DNA of 64,000 nt, from the NCBI GenBank assembly GCA_963842955.1, contig CAWJIJ010000011.1:186001-250000 (forward strand). The letters run 5' to 3'. Origin of the DNA: JARFQW01 sp963842955 (GTDB taxonomy: Bacteria > Pseudomonadota > Gammaproteobacteria > Steroidobacterales > XN24). Position numbers and translations under genes: made by a program. Every line of letters begins with the position of its first letter. Position 1 is the stretch's first letter. Of the stretch, positions 45,626 through 55,001 are shown piece by piece. The notes beneath the pieces were generated by a model. It saw nothing but the letters and a program-made list of their open reading frames with translations. It ran no database searches and had not been told where the DNA came from.

Positions 45626-47144
45626 CTACTCATCCACTCCCGTCTTGTAGGTCCGATATTCCTCCCAGAGCTTCTCCCTGAGCGCCGGGTCCTTCTCGTT
45701 CATGGCAGCTTCGCGAAGCTGCCGGGCAACGATGTCATCGTCCCTGCCGTCACCGACGTCGCTCGGGACTTCGCTGGAACCGGCCGCGCCATCGGCGTTT
45801 CCGGACGGGGCGCCCGAGCGACCCGTGGGCCCGCCTACCGGCCCGCCCCCCGCGGACTGTTGTCCCTGTCCCTGACTCTGCGATCCGGTTCCCTGGGAAC
45901 CCGTCTCGCCCATACCGCCGGCGGACGCCACGTCGCCGGTTCCTCCGGGATATCCGGATTCGGCCGATCCCATACCGCCGGGACCGCCCCCTTCCATGCC
46001 CGCGCCAGCCCCCGCCGCGGCGGCAACCGCACGGTCTCGCTCAGATATCCGACCTTGTTCTTCAAGGATCATTCCGTCGAAATCCCCAAGAGACTCCGAA
46101 AGCTCCTTGTCCAGCCCGGCGATACGGTCACCCGTGGTCTGACCCCCTGGGCCCGAACCGGCTTCACCGGTACCCGTCCCGGACTCACCACCCGTTCCGC
46201 TTTGCGGACCGCCACCAGGGCCTCCTTCGGAGCCGCTGCCCCCCGGCTCTCCGCCCGGAACACCGCTCGCACCCGTGCCCTGGGGTCCGGATCCCCCTGG
46301 CGAGCCGGCCTGACCGCCAGCCGCCCCTGTTTCATTCGCTCCGCCGGCGCCGTCGGATCCGGGTACGCCCCCGGCTGAACCCGCGCTGCCCCCGGGCTGT
46401 CCCTGGCTGCCGGCCGCGGCAGCTCCCTGTCCCTGGCCCTGACTGCCGGTCTGTTCACCGCCAGCGCCGCCGCCGGAGGACGAACCGCCGCCGGCCTGGG
46501 ATCCCTCCGAACCCTGGGACCCTTGCTGGCCGCCCGCTGCGGCGCCCGAGCCCGCCTGTTGCTGGGCCCCCGGGACATTCGCCACCTCGCCGCCGCCGGC
46601 CTGCTGGCCCTGGCTCCCGCTCTGCTGGGATCCGGACTGGCCGGCCTGCTGTCCCTGAGCCCCGCTTTGCTCGGCTCCCGACTGGCTCTGCTGGCCGCCG
46701 CTCTGGCCGGCCGCCGACTGCTGCCCGCCAGCTACGTCAGCCGCGCTTCCCGACTCGCCGGCTTCACTGGCCGACTCGCCGGCTGAACTGGCTTCCCCGG
46801 CGCTTTGCTCCTGGCCCGGATCAGACTGGCTCTCGGAACTCTCACTTTCAGAGCTGGAGCTCTGCGACGAACTGCTGGAGGAACTCGAAGAACTGCTGGA
46901 CGAACTCGGGGTCGGCAAAGGCGGAAGACCCGGAATCTGCACGGAACTGGAACTGCTGGACGAACTGGAAGGGCTCGGCATCGGCGGCGGTGGACTCGAT
47001 GCCGAAGACGAGAGAAGACGAACTCGAGCTGCTGGACTGACTCTCACTGCTTGCGCAGCCGGCCAGCAGCATGGTCAGACCCATAGCCAGACCCACGGCG
47101 ACAGCCGCGTTCGATACCCGCCTCGATCCGTGGTCAGAACCCAT
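45626..47144 (-). CDS. Ser/Gln/Gly-rich lipoprotein, frameshifted
   Basis: The first gene of the operon. Its ATG at 47144 follows GGAGGGGG and encodes a signal peptide with lipobox MLLAGC, then SSESQSSSSS. A one-base shift near 47010-47018 moves the frame (SSSL to SSSASSPPPP). The rest, to 45626, is 460 residues of extreme low complexity: runs of Ser, then Gly/Gln/Ser repeats (GSQGQGQ, GAGGANETG). A short ordered C-terminal segment with charged helices (DIVARQLREAAMNEKDPALR, LWEEYRTYKTG) closes it. It looks like a flexible, surface- or periplasm-spanning tether with a folded anchor at the end. Its tract composition favours both slippage mutation and sequencing error. Confidence 0.7.
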
Positions 47145-47318
47145 CAGCCCCCTCCGGATGCCCGAAACGCACCCATTGTCTTAGACGGTCAGTCCCGCCC
47201 CCGAGTTCCTCGGCGAGCCCACTATCGATCCAGGGCGATACCCGGGCAGGATGCCTGTAGGAAGACTATACGCCAACACCCGGACCGGCCCCAAACCGCA
47301 GAATGGGTGCCGGACGGA

Positions 47319-50300
47319 CTATGTTGCCCCTCCACGGCGAGTCAGGAGAAACAGGGCCGGAACGACCAGGAGAGACAGCAGCGCAACACTGATCACCCCG
47401 CCGACCATCGGCGCGGCAATCCGCCGGGTCACCTCCGAGCCGGTCCCGGATCCGAGCATGACCGGAGCCAGGCCGGCAAGCGTGGCCAGCACCGTCATCG
47501 CAATAGGGCGCACCCGGCGTAACGCACCCTCCTCGACCGCCGACCGGAGGGCGGCCTCACGGGAAGAGAACTCCCCCTGCCGCGAGGCCCAGGCCTGGTT
47601 GAGGTAGGTCAGCATGACGACACCCACCTCCACTGCCATACCCGCCAGGGCAATGAAGCCCACGGCAACGGCTACCGACATGGGATAACCCAGGAGATGC
47701 AGGAGCCAGAAACCCCCGGCGAGAGCGAGGGGAAGCGTACCCAGAACGATCCCGACGTCTGTGAAGCTGCGCAGCTGCGCATAAAGCAAGAGCACGATCA
47801 GCCCCAGTGTGGCCGGAACAAGGACGGAAAGACGCGCCCGGGCCCGCTCCAGGTACTCGTACTGCCCGGACCAGCTCAGGCTGTAACCCGGCGGCAGGGC
47901 AAGATCCCGGGCCACCGCCCCCCGGGCATTGCGGACCCAGGCTCCCAGGTCGCGATCGCTGAGATCCACGTAGACCCAGCCATTCAGACGGGCGTTTTCG
48001 CTCTTGATCATCCCGGGTCCGTCCTCGACACGGATATCCGCCACGTCGCCAAGGGCTACCCAGGTTCCACCGGTTCCGGCCATCGGGAGACTCCGAAGGC
48101 TCTCGAGGGAGCCTCTCCAGTCCCGGAAGTAGCGGAGGCTGATCGGATATCGCTCCCGCCCCTCGACCGTTTCTCCGATCTGCATGCCGCCGACGGCAAA
48201 GGCGATCGTTTCGTGGACATCGGCGATGTTCATCCCGTAGCGTCCGGCCTCAGCCCGGTCCACGTCCACCGTGAGATAGCGGCCGCCGAGGACACGCTCG
48301 GCGTAAACGGACCGGGTTCCCGGCATCTCGCGAACCAGGCTTTCGACCTGGCGTCCGAGGTCCTCGATGACGGCCAGGTCGGGGCCGGCGATCTTTATGC
48401 CTACCGGCGTCCGGATCCCGGTGGCCAGCATGTCGATGCGGGTTTTTATGGGCATCACCCAGGCATTGGTCAGCCCGGGGAATCGAACACGCTCGTCCAA
48501 CTCGGCTTTCAGACCCTCCAGGGTGAGACCCGGACGCCATTGCGACCGGGGTTTCAGCATGATCACCGTTTCGATCATCGTCAGGGGCGCCGGATCGGTG
48601 GCGGTGTCCGCTCGGCCCACCTTGCCGAAAACCCGTTCGACTTCGGGGACCTGGCGGATCAGGCGATCGGTCTGCTGGAGGATCTCGCGCGCCTTGCCCG
48701 CCGAGACCCCCGGGAGGGTCACCGGCATGTACATCAGGTCGCCTTCGTCCAGTTCGGGCATGAACTCCGTGGCCAGGCGGGAGGCGGGCCAGAGGCTGAG
48801 AAGCACCAGCACGAGCGCGATCCCGACGACAGGCTCGGGGACCTCTCATGACCAGGTTCACGGCGGGCCGGTAAACAGCGATCAGGGCCCGGTTCAGGGG
48901 GTTGGTGGCCTCCGGCCGTATGCGCCCGCGCACGCAATAGCCCATCAGCACCGGCACAACGGTGACGGCAATAATCGCGGCCGCCGCCATCGCAAATGTC
49001 TTTGTGTACGCCAGCGGTTTGAAAAGTCGCCCTTCCTGGGCCTCCAGGGCAAAGACGGGCAGAAAGCTCACGGTCACCACCAGCAGGGAGAAGAAAATGG
49101 CCGGGCCCACCTCCGTCGCGGCCCGGGACACCGTCGCCCAGCGCTCCGCCGCCCCCTTCGGCGGGTTCCGCTCGAGGTGTCGATGGAGGTTCTCGACCAT
49201 AACGATAGCGGCATCCACCATGACGCCGACGGCGATGGCGATCCCGGCCAGCGACATGATGTTCGCGTTGATGTTCAGCCCGCGCATGGCGAGAAACGCG
49301 CCAAGGACGCCCAGGGGCAGACTGATTGCGGGGACCAGCGTCGACGGCAGGTGCAACAGGAACGCAGCGCAGACCAGGATAACCAGCAGCAGCTCACCGC
49401 CGAGCTTGGTACGCAGATTATCGACCGCCCGCAGGATCAGGTCGGAGCGGTCGTACACAACCACGAGTTCGACGCCCTCGGGCAGACTGGCGGCAAGCTG
49501 CGCGAGACGGTCCTTGACCCGGTTGATGACTTCGACCGCGTTCTCTCCCCAGCGCATCACGACAATACCGCCGACCGCCTCGCCCTCACCGTCCAGATCC
49601 GCTGCGCCGCGGCGCATGGCGGGGCCGAATCGCACTTCGGCCACGTCGCCCAGGGTCACGGGCGCACCGAACTTGCTGCGGGGCAAGGGAATGCTCTGGA
49701 GCTCGTCCAGGCTCGTCACATAGCCGGTGGCCCGCACCATGTACTCCGCCTCCGCCATCTCGATAACCGATCCGCCAGTCTCCTGGTTGCCGGCCTGAAT
49801 GCTCTTTCGCAAATCGGCCAGCGTGAGTCCGAAGGAATGCAGGCGCTCCGGATCCACGACCACCTGATACTGACGCACCATGCCGCCCACGGACGCCACC
49901 TCGGCAACACCGTTGAGAGCCTGGAGCTCATACTTCAGGAACCAGTCCTGGAGGCTGCGCAGTGCCGCGATGTCATGCTGCCCGCTGCGGTCCACCAGCG
50001 CGTACTGAAAGACCCACCCGACACCGGTGGCGTCCGGTCCGAGGCCCGGCCGTGCCCCCGGCGGCAGGGATGAAGCCGCCTGGCTCAGGTACTCCAGCAC
50101 CCGGGAACGCGCCCAGTACAGGTCCGTGCCGTCCTCGAAAATAACGTACACGTACGAGTCGCCGAAAAACGAGTAGCCACGCACCGTCACCGCGCCCGCA
50201 ACCGCCATGAGCGCGCTGGCCAGCGGGTAGGTCACCTGGTCCTCGACCACCTGCGGGGCCTGGCCCGGGAACGGGGTCCGCACGATGACCTGGACATCGG

Positions 50301-50427
50301 ACAGGTCCGGAATGGCGTCCACGGGCGTTGCCCGCATGGCGCTCCAGCCGGCGACGGCCAGCAGCATCGCGGCCAGCAGCACGCCGGTCCGGTTGGCGAG
50401 CGACCACTCGATCAGTCGCGCGATCAC
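47319..50427 (-). CDS. CusA-type heavy-metal RND efflux pump, frameshifted
   Basis: A heavy-metal efflux (HME) RND transporter of about 1,036 residues, the normal CusA/CzcA length. The N-terminal part shows PVDAIPDLSDVQVIVRT and the TM4 proton-relay stretch VGVMVDAAIVMVEN; the C-terminal part starts in PVVGIALVLVLLSLW and ends VPALFLLTRRGG. The two halves are in different frames. The break lies in a four-base C run (minus strand) near 48837-48840, and removing one base restores ATG-AGA-GGT-CCC-GAG. The halves match one continuous protein, so I call one gene. GTG start overlapping the CusB stop (GTGA). It exports Cu(I)/Ag(I) or a divalent metal through CusB and CusC. Confidence 0.85.
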
Positions 50428-51734
50428 GGCTGGTCGTCCGCGGCGCCTGTGAGCCGGTCGAGTTCGCCGCTCAGGCTGGCCTCGGAGTCAATCATGAACT
50501 GTCCGGAAACCACGACGGTTTCCCCCGCCGCGAGTCCGGACCCGATAGCTGCCTGGCCATCGGATTCGAACGCCACGGTCACGGGCCTGGGTTCGAACCG
50601 CCCGGGGGAGGATTCCACGATGACCCGCACCGCACGTCCGGAGCGTATGACCGCCGCGGCCGGAACCTGAATTACCGGAACCGGAACCGGCTCCACGATG
50701 CGCACACTGGCAAAGCTGTTGGGTCTCAGCAGGCCGTCGGGATTCTCGAACTCGAGACGCACGACGACCGCCCGTGACACCGGGTCCACCTCCGGATAGA
50801 CGTAGGCCACGCTGCCTTGCCAGACCCGGTCCGGGTGTCCCGGAATCCGTACTTCGGCGGGCAGACCTGCGGCCATCCAGCCGGCCTCGCGGGCCAGTAC
50901 GTCGGCCTCGATCCAGACCCGGCTCAGGTCGGCCAGGACCACGATGTCGGTCATGGGCCGGACAAACATGCCCTGACGGGCTTCCAGACCGACGACGATT
51001 CCGTCGATGGGTGCGTGGAAACGCACCCGTCCGTCTACGCTACGGCTTTTGCGGAGCCGCGCAATGGCCGGTTCTTCGATACCCAGGGCCCTCAACCGGT
51101 TGGCCGACGCCGAAATGAGACCTTCTCCTCCCATTCGCAGCGCCTGGAGATACTCCTCCTCGGCGCTTGCCAGCACGGGCGAGTAGATTTCGAACAGCGT
51201 TTCGCCTTTGCGAATCTCGTCTCCCAGCGAGCCCACGTGGAGGGCTTCGATCCAGCCTTCGGCGCGGGTATGGATATGCCGCAGGCGGCGTTCGTCGTAG
51301 CTGACGAATCCGGGGGCGTTCACGTGTCTGGGCAACGGGTCCAGCCGGGCCTCGGCGACGCGGATTCCGAGATTGTGGCGGACCGATCCGTCCACCACGA
51401 CACCACGAGCCCCGGCCTCAGCGAACACGGGCACGTAGTCCATGCCCATCTCGTCCTGCATCGGCACCGGCGAAGTGACCTCGGGTCGATGCGGATGCCG
51501 GTAGTAGAGCGGGACGTCGGTACGCGTTGACGGTTTCGATTCCACGAGGTCCATGCCGCAGATTGGGCAGGAGTCCGGCTCGTCGGAGGTGACGTCCGGA
51601 TGCATGGGACAGACGTAACCGGGCTCCATGTGGACCGCGAGATGCTCGCGGGCCGTCTCGGTGGCAATCCCGGGCGCGGGGTCGGTGCAGCCCGTCACCA
51701 GAACGAAAATCAGCAGCAGGGCCAGGGCCTTCAT
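50424..51734 (-). CDS. CusB-like periplasmic adaptor with heavy-metal-binding domain
   Basis: A 436-residue membrane-fusion lipoprotein (lipobox FVLVTGC). A heavy-metal-binding module with YVCPMHPDVTSDEPDSCPIC followed by GMDLVES, as in many CusB/CzcB proteins, precedes the adaptor core: barrel-sandwich hybrid (IHTRAEGWIEALHVGSLGDE), helical hairpin, then beta-barrel (DIVVLADLSRVWIEADV). It delivers metal to and connects the RND pump with the TolC-like channel. The ATG overlaps the stop of the channel gene (ATGA). Confidence 0.9.
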   Translation of the reverse strand: MKALALLLIFVLVTGCTDPAPGIATETAREHLAVHMEPGYVCPMHPDVTSDEPDSCPICGMDLVESKPSTRTDVPLYYRHPHRPEVTSPVPMQDEMGMDYVPVFAEAGARGVVVDGSVRHNLGIRVAEARLDPLPRHVNAPGFVSYDERRLRHIHTRAEGWIEALHVGSLGDEIRKGETLFEIYSPVLASAEEEYLQALRMGGEGLISASANRLRALGIEEPAIARLRKSRSVDGRVRFHAPIDGIVVGLEARQGMFVRPMTDIVVLADLSRVWIEADVLAREAGWMAAGLPAEVRIPGHPDRVWQGSVAYVYPEVDPVSRAVVVRLEFENPDGLLRPNSFASVRIVEPVPVPVIQVPAAAVIRSGRAVRVIVESSPGRFEPRPVTVAFESDGQAAIGSGLAAGETVVVSGQFMIDSEASLSGELDRLTGAADDQP

Positions 51735-52996
51735 CGGGCACCTCCCGTGAGGTACAACAGTTCCGCCTGGTTGATCAACCCGTCGCTGATGAGGCGAAGT
51801 TCCTGCATCCGCGCGGTGAGCAGCATGCGCTCGGCCCGGACCAGCTCGTCGAATGGCACCAGGTCATTCCGGTAGGCCTGGCGCACTGCCTCCACGTTGG
51901 CCCGCGCCGCCGGAATGACATCCGTCTCGAACAGCTCAACCCGGTCGCCGATGCCTCCCTCCGTGGCCCGGGCCGTGGCCAGCCGCAGCCTGAGCATCCT
52001 CACCTGTTCGGCCAATCGTTCCCGGCCGGCCTTTTCATCCGCGCTGGCCGCGGCCAGGCGCTGATCCTGCCGGTCCCGGGTAAACAGGGGCACATCGAAG
52101 CTGATCATGGCCGAGACGAAGTCCGGGCGGTCTTTGCCGTTGGCATTCTCTCCGTCCCGGAAGCCGTAGCTCACGTCGAAGGCCCAGGCGGGGCGATAGG
52201 ACTGGCGGGCAATCTCGACACCGAGACTGGCCCCAAGCACCCGGCGCTCTGTCGCCAGGACACTCGGATGGGTCCTGACCGCGATATCGTCTTCTGCCAC
52301 CGGGGCCGCCGGTGGCAGCATCGGCTCCGGCGCCAGGTTCGCGGCCCGCGCATCGGGCCCGGCCCAGCGTTCCAGTTCCGCCAGCCACGTCGCCAGCGCC
52401 TGCCGCGCTGCCACCGCCTCAGCTCCCAGCTGGTCCTGCTCCAGCGCCAGTCTGAGCAACTCATGCTGGCGACGGCGTCCCTGGGCATACGCGGCTTCCA
52501 CGACCTCACCGAACTGGCGAAACCACGCCAGCTCCTCCTCGATCAGCACGAGGGACTCCTGCTGATAACGGGCCTGGAACCACGCGCTCCGGACGGCTCT
52601 GACAATCTCGAGAGAACGCTCTTCGCGCAAGACATCCTCGGCCCGCGCCAGGGTCTCCCCGCGCTCCCGGGTCAGCTCACGGCTTTCGCCGCGAGGGAAC
52701 CGTTGTCGGAATCCGACCAGCAGCTGGGTCATCGGCTCCTGGTCGCGTTCGAGATCATCGGCCGGAAAGTTCAGCGCGCCGAACCGCAGCTCGGGGTCCG
52801 GCAGCTGCCCCGAGGCAACGGCCCCGGCGGTGATCGCATCCCTGCGGGCATCGAGTTCCCGCAGAACGGGGTCCATCTGCAGGGCCATGGCCTCTGCTTC
52901 GCCCAGTGTGAGAGCGTGGGCCATGGGACCGGGGCCCACGAGGATGAGGATGATGAGAAGGCGCCGGGCAAGGCCCGGACTCGGCATGGACATGAC
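51731..52996 (-). CDS. TolC/CusC-family outer-membrane efflux protein
   Basis: A 421-residue outer-membrane factor. From the ATG at 52996 it has a signal peptide ending AHALT, then the two-repeat helical barrel organisation of the TolC family (LGEAEAMALQMDPVLRELDA; AAPVAEDDIAVRTHPSVLAT). It lacks a lipobox, unlike CusC itself. It forms the outer-membrane exit of the CusBA-like pump encoded immediately downstream. The first in-frame start is six codons upstream at 53014. Confidence 0.88.
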   Translation of the reverse strand, partial: VMSMPSPGLARRLLIILILVGPGPMAHALTLGEAEAMALQMDPVLRELDARRDAITAGAVASGQLPDPELRFGALNFPADDLERDQEPMTQLLVGFRQRFPRGESRELTRERGETLARAEDVLREERSLEIVRAVRSAWFQARYQQESLVLIEEELAWFRQFGEVVEAAYAQGRRRQHELLRLALEQDQLGAEAVAARQALATWLAELERWAGPDARAANLAPEPMLPPAAPVAEDDIAVRTHPSVLATERRVLGASLGVEIARQSYRPAWAFDVSYGFRDGENANGKDRPDFVSAMISFDVPLFTRDRQDQRLAAASADEKAGRERLAEQVRMLRLRLATARATEGGIGDRVELFETDVIPAARANVEAVRQAYRNDLVPFDELVRAERMLLTARMQELRLISDGLINQAELLYLTGGAR

Positions 52997-53042
52997 AACA
53001 CTCCTGTCGCGCAAACGGGTGGAACCGAAGGCGGCAGGGGTG

Positions 53043-53441
53043 CTATTTCAGCTGAACGCAGTGAACCAGGTGCAGGGGGACGCCGGGTGGAGGCGGGTCC
53101 GGCGGCGGCCGGGGGACGATTTGCCGATCGCTGACAGGGGGCTCCATCGCCGAATAGGTAATGGGCAGCAATAAATCGGCCGCCGGATCCGGATCGAACG
53201 AAGCCTGGCGGCCATCGTAGTCGTAGGCGTCGACCCAGGTGCAGCGGCTCGCGGACGCGTCGTCACAATGCGTGGTCGGTTCCGGGCAGTGGGGGCAATC
53301 GCCCATCGCCTCGCCGATCATCGGCGCGGCAGCCATCAGACAGGGCTGAAGCGCCATGTTGAGCCACACCACCATGAACGCCGACACGACAAGGCGTCCC
53401 AGGCGACGTTCGCGTAGTCTCAAGTGGCTCAGAAGATTCAT
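53043..53441 (-). CDS. Cys-rich membrane-anchored protein heading the metal-efflux operon
   Basis: A 132-residue protein with one N-terminal membrane segment or signal peptide (LVVSAFMVVWLNMALQPC). A short Cys/His region follows (GDCPHCPEPTTHCDDAS, then RCTWVD) and a Pro-rich C-terminus. Similar small CxxC proteins sit at the head of copper or silver efflux loci, so it probably binds metal or protects the periplasm. It precedes the TolC-like gene by 46 bp and a sigma-70-like promoter lies just upstream. Confidence 0.6.
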   Translation of the reverse strand: MNLLSHLRLRERRLGRLVVSAFMVVWLNMALQPCLMAAAPMIGEAMGDCPHCPEPTTHCDDASASRCTWVDAYDYDGRQASFDPDPAADLLLPITYSAMEPPVSDRQIVPRPPPDPPPPGVPLHLVHCVQLK

Positions 53442-53461
53442 CAGGCGGTAACCTCGCGATT

Positions 53462-53490
53462 ACTATTCACCCGTTTAGCCCGCATTTCAA
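53462..53490 (-). promoter_or_regulatory. Predicted promoter of the metal-efflux operon
   Basis: On the minus strand TTGAAA (53485-53490) and AATAGT (53462-53467) are separated by exactly 17 bp, matching five and four bases of the sigma-70 boxes. The expected transcription start, near 53455, is a short distance from the ATG at 53441. No MerR-type palindrome is evident in the spacer. Confidence 0.4.
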
Positions 53491-53503
53491 GGAGCTGTAT
53501 CAA

Positions 53504-53830
53504 GTGCCTGACGTGCGCAGGATCACTCTGCTCGTCATGACGGGCGTCTTCACCGCTTGCGCTCCCGCCGCCCAGCAGCTGCCGGTTCCGGCGGCAGCCG
53601 GGGCCGTTCTGGCCCGGCTTTCCGGCGGCGGTGACCCGATACTGAGCTGAGTGGAGACCGCGGATCCGGGCCATCGGCTCTTGCTTTCGGAATGGGCCGG
53701 CAACGGGTGGGGCGACCCCCGGAAGGTCGTCACCGGCGCAGGCTGGTTCGTGCACTGGGCCGATTTCCCGTCGGTCGTGCGCCTGGCGGTCCACTGGCTG
53801 CAAGGAAAAGGGACAACCCCCTATGCCTAA
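53504..53830 (+). pseudogene. Small lipoprotein-like gene interrupted by in-frame TGA
   Basis: Opens at a GTG eight bases behind AAGGAG and encodes a signal-like lead with a Cys at position 19 (LLVMTGVFTAC), then PAAQQLPVPAAAGAV to a TGA at 53648-53650. The same frame continues at once (VETADPGHRLLLSEWAGNGW, ending TTPYA) to a TAA at 53828. The protein-like, Trp-rich downstream part and unbroken frame suggest one 108-residue gene in which a codon, probably TGG for Trp, became TGA. I do not recognise the family. It diverges from the metal-efflux operon. Confidence 0.5.
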
Positions 53831-53858
53831 AGACGGCCCGCCCCGCGGGCGCGCGGCG

Positions 53859-55001
53859 CTACCGGCCGCCGTCGGCTTCCAGTTCCTTGCGCAACGCCTC
53901 TGCCTCTCGCTCCAGGGCCTCAAGGCGTTCCTCGAGGGCTTGTTTCCGGACGTCGTCATCAGCGGGAGACGGCGCAGCCGGAGCCGCCGCAGGGGCGTCT
54001 ATCGTTGCGGGGGCGATGGCCGGTGCCTCCCCGGCATCGGCCTCGACAGGCGATACGTCGCGAGCCGGCTCCGCCCGGGCGTCCGGTACGCCGTCCCCGT
54101 CGGTGTCACGGACAAAGACCACGCCGGGCAGCAGCGGTGACACCGTCCGCTCCGGCACGGACCCTCGATCGAGACTGCCACCGGCCGGCGCAAAGCGGGC
54201 CAGGGTCGGCCGATAACCGCTGGTCCGATCGCTGTCCCGACAATAGTTGCTTTGCCTGAACATGATCTCCGCATCCGCCGTCCACCCGGCTGCCCGGCCG
54301 GACAAAAACACGAAATCATTGACGCGCCCGCCTCGCCCGCATTGCGTCGGCACGAGCTCGTCCGGCGTAATCCAGCGCCACTGGTCGGCCGCGGTCATCG
54401 CCGCGAAGGCTTCGACGGAGCCAGGCGGATCGCCGATCGGCAGATCAAAGTAAAAGGTCCCGGTGGCCACAGCCGGCACATCCCGGCCGGCCCCCCAGCG
54501 GTTCAGGGCCCGCGCCTGCTCAAGGCGGCGTTTCTCGCTCTTGCTCAGATGCACGCCCACGACCTCGAATTCCGTACCCCGCGGATCTGCAAAACGGGCC
54601 AGCAGCGGCGCAGCCTCCCGCTTGCCGTGGGGAATGTCGGTGAGCTCCCGTGTATCCACCAGCCGCAGGCGGTCCGGGCGATAAAGCAACAGGATCCGGT
54701 TGCCGCCACCGCTGGCACCCAGGATGCGCTCATACGGCATCCCGTCGGCTTTTCGAGCCGCGTCAGCCAGCCGGCCCGGCCACTTGTTGTCCCACACCTC
54801 GGTAAGGACCCACAGATCGATGTCGCGGGATGCTGCCAGCTGCTCGCCGATGACGTAGTCGGACGAATCATCGGATTCCACGTTGAAGGCCACGATGCTT
54901 ACCGCATCGGCCCGCACCATGGCCGGGAGGCCTGCAAGGCAAAACCCCAGCATCGCGGTGACGATTCTCGCCCGGTGCTGGCGGCTGAATGCGGCGGTCA
55001 T
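53859..55001 (-). CDS. Exported endonuclease/exonuclease/phosphatase-fold protein
   Basis: A 380-residue protein with signal peptide (ending MVRADA) and an EEP fold: VSIVAFNVESDD with the metal-site Asn, LWVLTEVWD with the metal-binding Glu, and EVVGVHLSKSEKRR with the His-containing strand. The usual GDFN motif reads differently (ATGTFYFDLP), so catalysis is uncertain. A calcium-binding-like DTDGDGVPD segment follows, then an Ala/Pro linker and a C-terminal coiled coil (KQALEERLEALEREAEALRK). It may be an exported nuclease or phosphodiesterase attached to a partner through the coil. The stop overlaps nothing downstream; the ATG overlaps the HtpX stop (ATGA). Confidence 0.75.
   Translation of the reverse strand: MTAAFSRQHRARIVTAMLGFCLAGLPAMVRADAVSIVAFNVESDDSSDYVIGEQLAASRDIDLWVLTEVWDNKWPGRLADAARKADGMPYERILGASGGGNRILLLYRPDRLRLVDTRELTDIPHGKREAAPLLARFADPRGTEFEVVGVHLSKSEKRRLEQARALNRWGAGRDVPAVATGTFYFDLPIGDPPGSVEAFAAMTAADQWRWITPDELVPTQCGRGGRVNDFVFLSGRAAGWTADAEIMFRQSNYCRDSDRTSGYRPTLARFAPAGGSLDRGSVPERTVSPLLPGVVFVRDTDGDGVPDARAEPARDVSPVEADAGEAPAIAPATIDAPAAAPAAPSPADDDVRKQALEERLEALEREAEALRKELEADGGR

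Noticed and set aside
35066..47144. Zorya defence system or GldLM gliding motor
   Set aside because: There is a MotA-like subunit, but no ZorB with a peptidoglycan-binding domain, no ZorC/ZorD helicase-type genes and no GldM/N/K homologues; the VWA, FHA and FGE genes do not fit either.
53648..53650. Selenocysteine codon
   Set aside because: No Cys-aligned redox motif surrounds the TGA and no obvious selenocysteine-insertion hairpin follows; a Trp-to-stop change is more likely.
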